DNA from: Marinospirillum celere
GTDB taxonomy: Bacteria; Pseudomonadota; Gammaproteobacteria; Pseudomonadales; Halomonadaceae
Reading direction: 5' to 3'
Assembly (NCBI RefSeq): GCF_900112235.1
Contig: NZ_FOLH01000005.1
Span: forward strand, 124,001 to 188,000
Length of the DNA stretch: 64,000 nt
The translations under genes and the position numbers were made by a program. The notes under the pieces are model-generated. The model was given only the letters and a program-made list of their open reading frames with translations. It was not told the DNA's origin and made no database searches. Shown one piece after another: positions 9,519-19,237 of the stretch; the stretch's first letter is position 1, and the number at the start of each line of letters is the position of its first letter.

Positions 9519-10301
9519 TCAATTGGTTTGCGGCTGACGACGATAAGCCCAGACCATCAGGGCAATACCGGCAGCAATCATGGGTAAAGACAGCCATTGT
9601 CCCATACTCAGGCCAATCGCAAGTAGGCCCAAGTGCGCATCAGGTTCGCGGGTAAATTCTGCCAGAAAACGCAGGCTTCCGTAACCAACCAGGAAAAGAC
9701 CGGAAATACTGCCCATGGGGCGGGGTTTACGTGAAAAAAGCCAGAGCACAATAAACAGGGCCAAGCCTTCCAGCGCAAACTGGTAAAGCTGGGAAGGATG
9801 ACGGGGGTCAGGCCCGGCACCGGGAAAAACCATGCCCCAGGGCACCTCGGTCACCCGCCCCCAGAGTTCGCCATTGATAAAATTACCCAGGCGACCCAGC
9901 CCTAACCCGATAGGCGTTAAGGGCGCAACAAAATCACCCAGCTTCAGCCAAGGCAAACGATGCTTGCGGGCAAAAAGAATCAGCGCAACCACAACCCCCA
10001 GAAAACCACCGTGAAAGGCCATGCCGCCTTCCCAGAGTCTTAATAACCAAAGAGGGTCTGCCAGTACACGATCAAAGTGATAAAAGAGGGCATAACCAAA
10101 ACGCCCGCCTAGAATAACCCCGACAGCCGCATAAAAGGTTAGGTCACCGATCTGGTCTTTGCTTAGGCCCAGACGGTCAGCACGCTGACGGGCCAGCCAC
10201 CAGGCCAAGCCGATGCCGACCATATAAGTCAAACCATACCAATGAACCTGAATAGGGCCTAGGCCGAAAGCAACCGGATTGATATCAGGATAAGTCAGCA
10301 A
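9519..10301 (-). CDS. lgt: Prolipoprotein diacylglyceryl transferase
   Basis: Inner-membrane enzyme that adds diacylglycerol to the lipobox cysteine of prolipoproteins; it would act on the BamC and other lipoproteins encoded here. The 260-residue protein has about seven membrane helices, the [10 protein letters not shown] motif near residue 20, AFHGGFLGV (about 94), the Lgt signature [16 protein letters not shown] (about 135) and RHPSQLYQ. The first codon appears to be TTG, preceded by GGAG with 7 nt spacing. It lies 18 bp after the TSUP transporter gene in the same minus-strand run. Confidence 0.96.
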   Translation of the reverse strand: MLTYPDINPVAFGLGPIQVHWYGLTYMVGIGLAWWLARQRADRLGLSKDQIGDLTFYAAVGVILGGRFGYALFYHFDRVLADPLWLLRLWEGGMAFHGGFLGVVVALILFARKHRLPWLKLGDFVAPLTPIGLGLGRLGNFINGELWGRVTEVPWGMVFPGAGPDPRHPSQLYQFALEGLALFIVLWLFSRKPRPMGSISGLFLVGYGSLRFLAEFTREPDAHLGLLAIGLSMGQWLSLPMIAAGIALMVWAYRRQPQTN

Positions 10302-10319
10302 GCGTGTTCTCCATGTTCG

Positions 10320-11108
10320 TTATGCCAGTAAAAAGCGCACCCCTACCACCAGCAGCAGCAGTGCGAAAAGCTTTTTCAATAGCTTTTCAGGCAATTGGTG
10401 GGCCAAGCGTGCGCCCAGGCGTGCAAAGGGTACGCTCATCAGCACAATGCCGATAAAAGCAGGCCAGAAAATAAAGCCACTGGCTCCTGAGGGTAACTGG
10501 GGGTGTCCCCAGCCCGTCCAAAGATTGCCCAAGGCTCCAAAAATGGCAATGGGAAGCCCCAGTGCGGCAGATGTACCTACAGCCTTATGCATGGCCGCCT
10601 TACACCAGGTCAAAAAAGGAACGCTTAGGGTGCCGCCACCGATACCAAAAATCGCCGAAGCCCAACCGATCACCCCACCAGCTACTGACATTCCAGGTGC
10701 GGAAAGGTTAGCCGTGCCTGCCGGAGGATTAAGATTAAAAGCCATCTTAACGGCAACCAGGAGCACAAAAACACCGATGATTTTCTGCAGCGCCAAACCC
10801 GATAACAGGCTAGCCGTCCAGGCACCCAGGAGCGCACCTAATAGAATTCCCGGCGCCATCAACTTAAACCAGTGCCAGCTGACCCCGCCTCTTTGATGGT
10901 GGGACCAGGTTGAACTGATGGAGGTTGGAATAATGGTTGCCAAAGAAGTTCCCACCGCCAAGTGGACAAGAATTTCCGCAGGAAAACCCAGAGCCGTAAA
11001 GGTCAGCACCAGCACAGGAACAATAATCAAACCACCACCGATGCCAAAGAGTCCGGCCAGCAGCCCCGCTCCAGCCCCTAACAGTAAATAAATCACTAAG
11101 GTCAACAT
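10320..11108 (-). CDS. TSUP (TauE/SafE) family membrane transporter
   Basis: Membrane protein of 262 residues with about eight hydrophobic helices and the two-fold internal repeat of the family: GLFGIGGGLIIVPVL (about residue 20) and SAIFGIGGGTLSVPFL (about 151). Members export or import sulfite, sulfoacetate or related sulfur and organic anions; the substrate here cannot be told. Its ATG follows the stop codon of the hybrid kinase gene directly (TAGATG), with AAGGGG as ribosome-binding site inside the kinase 3' end, so the two are translationally coupled. Confidence 0.88.
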   Translation of the reverse strand: MLTLVIYLLLGAGAGLLAGLFGIGGGLIIVPVLVLTFTALGFPAEILVHLAVGTSLATIIPTSISSTWSHHQRGGVSWHWFKLMAPGILLGALLGAWTASLLSGLALQKIIGVFVLLVAVKMAFNLNPPAGTANLSAPGMSVAGGVIGWASAIFGIGGGTLSVPFLTWCKAAMHKAVGTSAALGLPIAIFGALGNLWTGWGHPQLPSGASGFIFWPAFIGIVLMSVPFARLGARLAHQLPEKLLKKLFALLLLVVGVRFLLA

Positions 11109-13793
11109 CTATCCCCTTGTTTTTTTCATCCAATAATCAACCAGGCTTCTCAGTTCAGTGGGACGATAAGGTTTAGCCAAGTAATCATCCAACCCCTGCT
11201 CAATAAAATAGCTGCGATCACTTTCCAGGGCATTGGCGGTCAAAGCAATTACCGGAATCCCGGCATTAGGGCCAGGCAGTTGCCGCCAATGACGGGTTGT
11301 TTCCAGACCGTCCATATCCGGCATAAAAATATCCATCAATACCAGCGCATAATCCTGTTCAAGGCCCAGCTCCAAGGCTTTACGGCCACTACTGGCTGCA
11401 TCCACCTGATAGCCGGATTTTTCCAGCACACTGGTCGCCAACATGGAATTGACCGGGCCATCATCCACAACCAGAATGCGCTGAGCCACCTGCGCTTGTT
11501 CATCCACACTGACCGGCAACTCCAAATGGATATGCAAGCCCCCTTCCGGGCGTGAAGTCACCTCCAAACTGCCCTTCAGTTCCTGAACCAGCTGCCGGGT
11601 CAGCAAGGGGCCCATACCCAATCCACCTGTAGCAGGCTGGTAGTTGCTGCCCAAAGGAGTCGAGGCCTGAAAACGCTGAATGCGCTCTTCATCCAGCAAG
11701 TAACCGCCTTCATCCAGCAAATCCAGCTGCAAGCTGGAGGCAGCCGGGTTCCAGTCCACGCCGAGTACCAAATCACCTTCTGAAGCCAATTGCAGTGTTT
11801 GACGCAACAGGTGCTTGAGCAAACGCGTCATTTTGCGGCGATCGGTAATCACTTCAACAGGAAGGTTTCTGGCTTTATTGACCTTTAAATGACGTGCCTG
11901 CTGTTCCAACTGAGCGGCTATGCTTTCTCGGGCTTCGTCAATCCAGGCCTCCAGGTTTAGAACCTCCTGTTCACTTTCTTTTTCATCCAGCAGGTCTCCT
12001 TCATCGGACATATCCAAAAGATCGTCCAAGAGGCGTTGCACCGCCAGTATCTTGTCTCGGCAAGCCTGATAATGCTCTGTCGTTGTCTGCTGCTGCGCCA
12101 ACTGATGCAATTCAACCAGCAGGCTATTCGCTTCACGAATAACCACCTGAGAAAATTCCGCTTTCATCTTCGCAGCCTGACGTGAACGTTGGCGCTCACT
12201 CTGCAATTGCTGACGGGTTAGGCTGTAAGAGGTCAGGTCCAGCATAAACACCACGCCACCCGTGGTCCCTTGAGGTGCCACATAGACCCACCAGATGGTG
12301 TTTTCATGTTCACTGGAGGAGAAATCCAACTCATCCACCCAGTTCTCCTGAGGCAGCTCAGTCAACCCCAAAAGTGGGGCTAAAGGCTTGCCTTTCAAAG
12401 CCGTCCGACTGCTTTTGGCAAAGTGCTCAAAGGCTTTATTGCACGCCAGAACTTGACCCTGAGCATCAAAACGGCAAATCAACAGCGGCCCCGAAAGCTG
12501 ATAGAGCAGATCATCAACCGGTGCAGGCACAACCTTGGTCACTTCTGTTTTCGCACCTGCCAAGGGGCTGGATGCACGGGTTGCCAGGCGCTGCAAGAGC
12601 TTGTAATCACGTCGGCTGACCAGTAATACAAAAAAGAGACAAACCGCCAAGAGGCTCAAAGCACCCTGCCATAAAAGCGAACTATAGTCGTCAAGCAGCT
12701 GCTGGCGGGTTGAAAACACTGCATCACGGGATACCACCAAAAGCAGCTTCCAGCCCGTCAAATCCAAGGTAGACCAGCTGACCAATACCTTCTCATCCCT
12801 AAACTCCAGAGGGATCAGGCCAGCTGCATCCTGGCGCAGGGGATCAAGTTGAGAGCGCAAATCAGGACGCAGGAGAAGATTCAACTGAGGCCGCCCTTCA
12901 GCCGTATTGGCAGGATACATGCGCACCCCCCAATGAAAAATCCCCTGGGGCGGAAAAGCCAAGAGGGTGCCATCAGCAGCCATCAAGAGGTTATAACCCT
13001 TCCACGGGGGCGACATAGCCATCATGCGCCTGACTAGCGCATTCAAGGTAATATCCAGACCCACAACGGCTTTTAACTCCCCCTCGACCGCCACTGGAAA
13101 CAACAGGCTCAGCATCCAGCCTCTACCCGCAGGGTCCAGGTAGGTATCCATCCATACCGCACTTTGGTCAGGGTTATGGGTTTGATCGGCCAAATAAAAG
13201 AAGGGATATTCGCGCACATCCAAATCGGGCGAAAACTGACTGCTGACATCCAGCCAAGGGTAAATCATGGATTCACTGGTGGGGGTATTGATATACACCT
13301 GAGAAATGAGGTCATGACCGGTATAAATACTTTGTAATAAGGGTTCCAGCCGATGAAATCTTAGCAGTTGCTCACGATCTTTTTCGATACTGCGCTCTTC
13401 CAGAGCGGAAAAGAAAATTGCGGCCTCGGCTGACTGATCAGCATAAAGAAAACCCCGGTCACTTTTTGTATAGGCTGAAGGCAATTCCTCGCTGAGATCG
13501 ACAGAATGACGAAAAGCGGCCTCTGTCTGACGAGCCAGCAAAGCCCCCAGGCCTTCTACTGCTTCCAAGTCCAATTCCAACTGTTCGGCCAAAAGATTGG
13601 CCATTTCCAGAACCTGAACTTCTGCTTCCCGCTCAAACGTATTTTGACTGCTTTTATTGCTCAGATTCACCAGCACGACCAGAATCAGAAAAAGCACCGA
13701 AACCAGAAGGATTACCGGTAGCACCAAACCCAGCCAGCGACTGGTTCGCAGCCAGCTTTTCAGATTCGGAGCTGAGTTTTTCTGAGTCGACAC
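11109..13793 (-). CDS. Hybrid sensor kinase-like protein with degenerate kinase core
   Basis: Membrane sensor of 894 residues. Order: TM1 (about 20-45), periplasmic Cache-type sensor (about 50-370, with VYINTPTSESMIYPW and LDPAGRGWMLSLLFPV), TM2 (about 376-393), PAS-like domain (about 425-525), dimerisation helix, ATPase-like domain and a C-terminal receiver (about 770-890; DD pair, phospho-acceptor Asp821, Thr852, Lys874). The H-box histidine is replaced: where MSHE is usual the sequence reads VIRE (Arg553). The N-box Asn is also lost (HLLRQTLQLA) and the G1 box is DEGGYL. Autophosphorylation is therefore unlikely. The frame runs up to 13868, but a GTG at 13793 has AAGGG 8 nt before it and is chosen. 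Confidence 0.88.
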   Translation of the reverse strand: MSTQKNSAPNLKSWLRTSRWLGLVLPVILLVSVLFLILVVLVNLSNKSSQNTFEREAEVQVLEMANLLAEQLELDLEAVEGLGALLARQTEAAFRHSVDLSEELPSAYTKSDRGFLYADQSAEAAIFFSALEERSIEKDREQLLRFHRLEPLLQSIYTGHDLISQVYINTPTSESMIYPWLDVSSQFSPDLDVREYPFFYLADQTHNPDQSAVWMDTYLDPAGRGWMLSLLFPVAVEGELKAVVGLDITLNALVRRMMAMSPPWKGYNLLMAADGTLLAFPPQGIFHWGVRMYPANTAEGRPQLNLLLRPDLRSQLDPLRQDAAGLIPLEFRDEKVLVSWSTLDLTGWKLLLVVSRDAVFSTRQQLLDDYSSLLWQGALSLLAVCLFFVLLVSRRDYKLLQRLATRASSPLAGAKTEVTKVVPAPVDDLLYQLSGPLLICRFDAQGQVLACNKAFEHFAKSSRTALKGKPLAPLLGLTELPQENWVDELDFSSSEHENTIWWVYVAPQGTTGGVVFMLDLTSYSLTRQQLQSERQRSRQAAKMKAEFSQVVIREANSLLVELHQLAQQQTTTEHYQACRDKILAVQRLLDDLLDMSDEGDLLDEKESEQEVLNLEAWIDEARESIAAQLEQQARHLKVNKARNLPVEVITDRRKMTRLLKHLLRQTLQLASEGDLVLGVDWNPAASSLQLDLLDEGGYLLDEERIQRFQASTPLGSNYQPATGGLGMGPLLTRQLVQELKGSLEVTSRPEGGLHIHLELPVSVDEQAQVAQRILVVDDGPVNSMLATSVLEKSGYQVDAASSGRKALELGLEQDYALVLMDIFMPDMDGLETTRHWRQLPGPNAGIPVIALTANALESDRSYFIEQGLDDYLAKPYRPTELRSLVDYWMKKTRG

Positions 13794-13866
13794 AAAATTT
13801 ACCCTTGAAAGCAAGCAACAAAAAAGCCGAGTATACCAGCAGATTAATTGAATTTGCGGAATCACC

Positions 13867-14628
13867 ATGTGTCTACTTGCTTTAGCTTGGCAGCAACACC
13901 CCGACCTGCCTTTACTCCTGGCAGCGAATCGTGACGAATTTCATAAGCGTCCCACTCGACCCGCCGCCATTTGGCCGGAAGAGCCGGATTTAATTGGCGG
14001 TAAAGACCTGGAAGCCGGTGGCAGTTGGCTCTTGGCTAATTATCAGGGGCGCTGGGCCACCCTGACCAATGTTCGGGAAGTGGGGCATCCCCAGCCGACC
14101 AACCCGCGCAGCCGGGGTGAACTAGTTCGCCTGGCGATAGAAGCGCCCCTGGCAGAAGTGAAAGACCACCTTCTAGCTCGTCAGCAGGGATATGCTGGCT
14201 TCAACCTGATTTGGGGTCAGGATCAGGAAGCCTGGCACTTCAGCAACCGCAATCACAAGACTATTCAAAAGCTGGAACCCGGCCTTCACCTGTTGAGCAA
14301 CGCTGACCTCAATACCCCCTGGCCAAAAACAGAAAAACTACGTCTTGCCATTCAGAGCTGGTTTGAGCAGGAAAGCCCCAAACTTGAGGAACTTTTTGCT
14401 AAACTTGCCGACTCTAATCCTGCTAAGGATGAAGACTTGCCCGCAACTGGCGTTGGCCTGGAATGGGAGCGGTTTTTATCGCCTATCTTCATTCGCGGCA
14501 ACAACTATGGAACCCGCGCCTCAACTCTTTTGTGGCTGGAAAAGAGTCGGCGCATGCATCTTTGGGAACGCAGTTTTAATGCCAAGGCTGAAACCTGTAA
14601 TGAACAAAAGCTTGACTGGCAGCTTTAA
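13867..14628 (+). CDS. NRDE/TANGO2-family protein
   Basis: Protein of 253 residues starting MCLLALAWQ and carrying the family's NRDE motif in LAANRDEFHKRP (about residues 18-29), then GGKDLEAGGSWL and LTNVRE. Members share a fold related to Ntn hydrolases with an N-terminal cysteine (Cys2 here); their reaction is not settled, and in eukaryotes the family is linked to Golgi and heme handling. It is divergent from the hybrid kinase gene and overlaps the start of the L,D-transpeptidase gene by 29 bp. Confidence 0.88.
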   Translation: MCLLALAWQQHPDLPLLLAANRDEFHKRPTRPAAIWPEEPDLIGGKDLEAGGSWLLANYQGRWATLTNVREVGHPQPTNPRSRGELVRLAIEAPLAEVKDHLLARQQGYAGFNLIWGQDQEAWHFSNRNHKTIQKLEPGLHLLSNADLNTPWPKTEKLRLAIQSWFEQESPKLEELFAKLADSNPAKDEDLPATGVGLEWERFLSPIFIRGNNYGTRASTLLWLEKSRRMHLWERSFNAKAETCNEQKLDWQL

Positions 14629-16309
14629 TGGCCCGCTTCTATTTTGGCTCTTTATGCTGTTATTGCCAGCCACTATCGCCTGGGGCAAGCAGCTGCCCAG
14701 CAGCAATCCAACCCTGGAAGCCTGGGTTCAATCCACAGCTGCCCATCAGCACGCGGACATTCAACTGGTTTATCCGCAATACCTGGGAATCCTTTACCGG
14801 CAGGCCCGTTTTCAAAACTTCTGGCTGGATGCCCAAGGCAAGCCCAATACCGCAGCCCGCCAGCTTAAAGAAGATTTAAAACCCTGGTTGACTCTGGACG
14901 ACCACCCTCGGCTAGCAAGCTATCGTAAGCTCTACCAACTCCTTGAACATCAACCTGAAAGCAATGCACCGCGCCAGCGGCAATCCCATGATCTGATCAT
15001 CACCGATTATTTTCTGCGCTTTCAGCAGGATCTTCTCAGCCTCTTTTGGAACCAACAGGATCACAATGAAGACCATGGCGTCATCAATGCCTATGAGCGC
15101 TGGGATGATTGGCCTGATGAAGTAACCCCTTCCAGCATCGAAAAAGAACTCATCAACTGGCTGGCCGCTCTTAAAAAGCAGCCTCCTTCGGAATGGGCCT
15201 ACACCAGAGTTATCGAAAGCCGCCCTGTAGCCCACTATTATGACCCCTGGCGCCAGGCCTTTTCTGAACTGCAAACAGCCACAGATGCAGGCCCCTGGCC
15301 TCAACTGAGCCAAGACCTCAAACCCGGCAGCCTGGAGCCCGAAGTCACGGATTTGGCTAAAATGCTGAGCTTATTGGGAGATCTCGAAACCACTGAACCC
15401 TGGAACGCCGACGAGCCCTTTGATGATCGCCTGGGTGCTGCGGTAAAAAGCTTTCAAAAGCGCCACCAGCTCCCGGCAACCGGGCAGGTTGATGCAGCAA
15501 CTCGAAAACACCTGAATGTCTCTCCACAAGAAAGGCAGCGGCGACTCGCCCATAACCTGCGCCGTCTTTACCATCTGCCGCCTCAACTCAATGATCGCCA
15601 CCTGATGGTCAACCTGGCTAGCCAGCGTATGGAATTTGTTGAAGACGGAGAAATTCAACTGAGCATGAAAACGATTGTTGGCAGGGAACACCAACGCACC
15701 CCCATCATGAGCCAATGGCTGACTTCCCTGGTTCTGAATCCTATCTGGAATGTGCCGCCCAGCATTGCCAAAGAAAGAATTTTTCCACGCGCACAGCAAA
15801 ACCCTGATTATCTGGCATCACGGGATTATGCGCTGGTTGAAGGCTGGCATACCCCGGCTCGCAAGGTTAACTTTGAAGACCTGCCGGATGACGCCTTTAC
15901 AGGAGGTAATTCTCCTTATCGGATTATCCAGAAATCAGGCAATTACAACCAATTGGGCCGCGCCAAGTTTCGTTTATCCAACCAGGAAGCAATTTACCTG
16001 CATGACACCCCCTACCGCCAAGCCTTCAGCAAAGAGCAGCGCGCCATTAGTGCAGGTTGTGTGCGGGTTGAAGACTCAGCGGCCCTGGTTGACGCCCTCT
16101 TGGCGAAAAGCCCTCAGTTCACACCGGAAACCGTGGCAGCCATTTACAGTGAAGGGGAAGAGCGTTACTTACAGGTCAGGCCCAGAGTTGCCGTTTACCT
16201 GATGTACTGGACAGCCTGGACCGATGCCCAAGGCCGCCTGCACTGGCATGAGGACATCTACCACAAGGACCAGATGAAGCAGGAAAGGCGCTTGGCGCAA
16301 AAAGACTAG
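14600..16309 (+). CDS. L,D-transpeptidase (YcbB/LdtD type)
   Basis: Periplasmic enzyme of 569 residues that forms 3-3 cross-links in peptidoglycan. An N-terminal signal (about residues 10-29, LLFWLFMLLLPATIAWG) is followed by an N-terminal helical scaffold, a peptidoglycan-binding repeat (about 247-304, AVKSFQKRHQLPATGQVD) and the YkuD catalytic domain (about 333-513), with His468 in YLHDTPYR and catalytic Cys487 in ISAGCVRV. The open frame reaches upstream to 14345 inside the NRDE gene; the ATG at 14600 directly before the signal peptide is chosen. The 3' end overlaps convergent ptsP by 4 bp. Confidence 0.93.
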   Translation: MNKSLTGSFNGPLLFWLFMLLLPATIAWGKQLPSSNPTLEAWVQSTAAHQHADIQLVYPQYLGILYRQARFQNFWLDAQGKPNTAARQLKEDLKPWLTLDDHPRLASYRKLYQLLEHQPESNAPRQRQSHDLIITDYFLRFQQDLLSLFWNQQDHNEDHGVINAYERWDDWPDEVTPSSIEKELINWLAALKKQPPSEWAYTRVIESRPVAHYYDPWRQAFSELQTATDAGPWPQLSQDLKPGSLEPEVTDLAKMLSLLGDLETTEPWNADEPFDDRLGAAVKSFQKRHQLPATGQVDAATRKHLNVSPQERQRRLAHNLRRLYHLPPQLNDRHLMVNLASQRMEFVEDGEIQLSMKTIVGREHQRTPIMSQWLTSLVLNPIWNVPPSIAKERIFPRAQQNPDYLASRDYALVEGWHTPARKVNFEDLPDDAFTGGNSPYRIIQKSGNYNQLGRAKFRLSNQEAIYLHDTPYRQAFSKEQRAISAGCVRVEDSAALVDALLAKSPQFTPETVAAIYSEGEERYLQVRPRVAVYLMYWTAWTDAQGRLHWHEDIYHKDQMKQERRLAQKD

Positions 16310-18588
16310 TGGGTAGAAGGAGTCTGGGCTTTAGGCCCAGCCAGCCAACCCAGCCCCAAATCATTCATAAACACACCCAAATGCCCGATCACCTGATCAG
16401 TGCTGGCACAGGACAGGGCTTTTTTGAGCAGCTCACGGGCATCCTCAACGCTCACGCGGCGGATCGCCGCCTTAACCCGAGGCAAACTGGCAAGGTTCAT
16501 CGACAAGCTTTGATAACCCATCGCCAACAACAAAATGGCTCCGGCAGGGTCACCCGCCAATTCACCACAAATACTCACCGGCAAGCGGGCAGCATGAGAG
16601 TCTCTGGCAATTTTGTTAAGGGCATTGAGTACCGCTGGATGATAACCACTATAGAGCCCGGCCACCTTGGGATTATCACGATCCACCGCCAAGAGGTACT
16701 GGGTTAAGTCATTACTACCTACAGACAGGTAATCCACCCGCTCCGAAAGCGCCCTGATTTGGAAAAGCGCAGCAGGCACTTCAATCATCGCCCCAACCAA
16801 GGGTTTATTCACCGCCAGGCCTTCACCCTGCTTCAGTTCCACCCAGGCACGGCGGATCAAAGCTCTGGCTTCTTCCACTTCCCGCACGGATGAAATCATC
16901 GGCAGCAGAATACGTAAATTATTCAAGCCAACACTGGCTCTTAACATCGCCCTGACCTGGCTCAGGAAAACCTCTGGGTGATCCAAACTAAAGCGTATCC
17001 CCCGCCAACCCAGGCAGGGGTTATCTTCTTTAATCGGGAAATAGGGCAGTGGCTTGTCACCGCCAATATCCAGGGTACGCATGGTGACTTCGCGGGGCGA
17101 AAAGGCCGAAAGCTGCTGCCGGTAGAGAGCAACCTGCTCCTGCTCACTGGGGAAGCGCTCAGCCATCATAAACTGAACTTCAGTGCGGTACAGCCCAACA
17201 CCTTCGGCACCATAGGCCAAAGCCCGAGCATGGTCGGCAGCCAGGCCCGTATTCAGCATCAGCGGCAACAAGTGTCCGTCACGGGTGATACAAGGCAAGC
17301 CAGCCTCTGCCTCCAGGGCTTCGGTCAGGGCCTTTTCTTCTTCAATGAACAGCTCATACTGGCGAAGCAGCTTGTCATCCGCATTGGTAATGACCTGCCC
17401 CCGATAACCATCAAGGATCAGCTGTTGACCATCCAGTTGGGCAAAGGGTAAATCGGTCAAGCCCATGACGGTAGGAATACCCATCGCCCTTGCCAGTATC
17501 GCCAGGTGAGAGTTACTCGAACCCTTGACCGAAATAAGGCCAGCCAGCTTTTCCTTGGGCACTTCACCCAAGAGCGCAGGGGAAAGTTCTTCACCCACCA
17601 AGAGGGTTTTATCTGGGTAAACGCGGCTTACATCACCACCCGCCTGAAGATAGGACAGGACTCTACGCCCCATATCACGAATATCCGCTGCCCTTTCACG
17701 CAGGTAGGAGTCTTCCACTTTTTCCAGATACTTAACATGGCGCTTAACCACATAGGCCAAAGCACCCTGCGCCCAGTGGCCTTCTTCAATATGCTTAAAA
17801 ACCTCAGCACCCAGGGATTCTTCATCCAGCATTTGCAGGTAGGCATCAAAAAGAGCCTGTTCCTGGGTACTCACCCGGTTAGCCAGCTTCAGACCCACCG
17901 AGCGGATATCATCACGCACCGCCTTAAGCGCTGCCCTGAAAAATTCTTTTTCTTCCTCAACCGATTCACAAGGGCGTTCCGGCACCGCATCCAAATCAGC
18001 CGGTGGCATAATCACCACAGCCTGACCGATAGCCACACCGGGCGAAGCCGGAAGACCTTCAAAAACCGCCATTTCCCGGTGGCCGGTTGAAGTAATGTTT
18101 AAGCTGCCACTGGCCTGGGCATGGGCAAGAACAGCCGCCAACTGGGCTGCAATAGTAACTAAAAAGGCTTCTTCACCTTCATCAAACTTACGCTTAACCT
18201 TTTGCTGTACCACCAAGACGCCCAAAGCATGGCGCTGATGAATAATGGGTACACCCAGGAAACTGTGATACCGCTCCTCACCAGTTTCTGGCAGGTAACG
18301 ATAGCGGGAGTGAGTGGGAGCATCATCCAGGTTGACCGGTTCTTCACGCTGGCCGACATAACCGACCAAACCTTCAGAAGGTGCCAGACTGACCTGACCG
18401 ATCGCAGCGGCGTTCAAACCCAGCGTATTCATCAGGACATAACGACCTTGCTTGGGATCCAGCAGATAAACCGAGCAGACATCGGTATTCATCGCTTTGC
18501 GAACGCGACGCACAATAATAGAGAGAGCCGTGTCGAGATTACGCGCACTGCTCACTTCTTGTACTATTTTTCGCAAAACATCCAGCAT
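16306..18588 (-). CDS. ptsP: Phosphoenolpyruvate-protein phosphotransferase PtsP (EI-Ntr)
   Basis: Enzyme I of the nitrogen-related phosphotransferase system (760 residues). An N-terminal GAF domain (about residues 15-155) precedes the EI core: linker motif GLPASPGVAIGQAV near 175, the phospho-histidine loop GSSNSHLAILARAMGIP (His361), and the PEP-binding barrel with LDIGGDKPLPYF, RGIRFSL and SVGSNDLTQYLLAVDRDN. It passes phosphate from PEP to NPr and EIIA-Ntr, which adjust nitrogen and potassium metabolism; in this family the GAF domain senses glutamine. ATG start with GGGGGAT upstream. It is downstream of rppH, the usual pairing. Confidence 0.97.
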   Translation of the reverse strand: MLDVLRKIVQEVSSARNLDTALSIIVRRVRKAMNTDVCSVYLLDPKQGRYVLMNTLGLNAAAIGQVSLAPSEGLVGYVGQREEPVNLDDAPTHSRYRYLPETGEERYHSFLGVPIIHQRHALGVLVVQQKVKRKFDEGEEAFLVTIAAQLAAVLAHAQASGSLNITSTGHREMAVFEGLPASPGVAIGQAVVIMPPADLDAVPERPCESVEEEKEFFRAALKAVRDDIRSVGLKLANRVSTQEQALFDAYLQMLDEESLGAEVFKHIEEGHWAQGALAYVVKRHVKYLEKVEDSYLRERAADIRDMGRRVLSYLQAGGDVSRVYPDKTLLVGEELSPALLGEVPKEKLAGLISVKGSSNSHLAILARAMGIPTVMGLTDLPFAQLDGQQLILDGYRGQVITNADDKLLRQYELFIEEEKALTEALEAEAGLPCITRDGHLLPLMLNTGLAADHARALAYGAEGVGLYRTEVQFMMAERFPSEQEQVALYRQQLSAFSPREVTMRTLDIGGDKPLPYFPIKEDNPCLGWRGIRFSLDHPEVFLSQVRAMLRASVGLNNLRILLPMISSVREVEEARALIRRAWVELKQGEGLAVNKPLVGAMIEVPAALFQIRALSERVDYLSVGSNDLTQYLLAVDRDNPKVAGLYSGYHPAVLNALNKIARDSHAARLPVSICGELAGDPAGAILLLAMGYQSLSMNLASLPRVKAAIRRVSVEDARELLKKALSCASTDQVIGHLGVFMNDLGLGWLAGPKAQTPSTH

Positions 18589-18629
18589 AGATCCCCCTGA
18601 CCTACGTCTTCACGACGAAGGTGATTCTT

Positions 18630-19118
18630 TTATGACTCGCGCAGCATCCGATGCAGGCGAGGTGCCAGTTCCAGCAAGGCCCGGCGATAAACATCCCGCT
18701 TGAAAGCCACCACCTGACCCAAGGGATACCAATAGCTGACCCAACTCCAGTTATCAAACTCAGGTTTCGGCGAACAATCAAAACAAATTTGTGAGTCATC
18801 ACAACGAATACGCAGCAAAAACCACTTTTGCTTCTGCCCAATACACAAGGGCTTGCTATGACGCCGGATCATTCGCTTAGGCAAACGGTAACGCAGCCAC
18901 CCGCGGGTCGAGCCCAAAAGCTCAACCTGTTCTGGGGCCAAACCTATCTCTTCTTTTAACTCCCGGTACAAAGCCTGCTCAGGGGTTTCCCGTGGCTTGA
19001 TTCCACCCTGGGGAAACTGCCAAGCCTCTTGACCAAAACGTCTGGCCCAAAGAAGCTGGCCCTGCTGGTTTGCAATAATAATACCGACATTAGGGCGATA
19101 CCCATCCTCATCTATCAC
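18630..19118 (-). CDS. rppH: RNA pyrophosphohydrolase RppH
   Basis: Nudix hydrolase of 162 residues that removes pyrophosphate from the 5' end of mRNAs and so starts RNase E-dependent decay. It begins [14 protein letters not shown], has [10 protein letters not shown] leading into the Nudix box ([20 protein letters not shown], about residues 38-57), and the family-specific [14 protein letters not shown] and [23 protein letters not shown]. The first codon is GTG (19116-19118). Located 41 bp upstream of ptsP on the same strand, as in many gammaproteobacteria. Confidence 0.96.
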   Translation of the reverse strand: MIDEDGYRPNVGIIIANQQGQLLWARRFGQEAWQFPQGGIKPRETPEQALYRELKEEIGLAPEQVELLGSTRGWLRYRLPKRMIRRHSKPLCIGQKQKWFLLRIRCDDSQICFDCSPKPEFDNWSWVSYWYPLGQVVAFKRDVYRRALLELAPRLHRMLRES

Positions 19119-19237
19119 GCTGCGCCCTCGACAAAGTTTTTCAACCTATTGTTCCACAAAGATTGAAAAGTATTCAATTTATCCCTGAGGTAAAATGCAA
19201 AAAAACCGTAAAAACCTCAGTTATTTTGGAGCCCTGA

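Noticed and set aside
17506-18090. Long open frame antisense to ptsP (194 residues)
   Set aside because: Shadow of the ptsP reading frame; it has no ribosome-binding site or domain, while ptsP is full-length and conserved.
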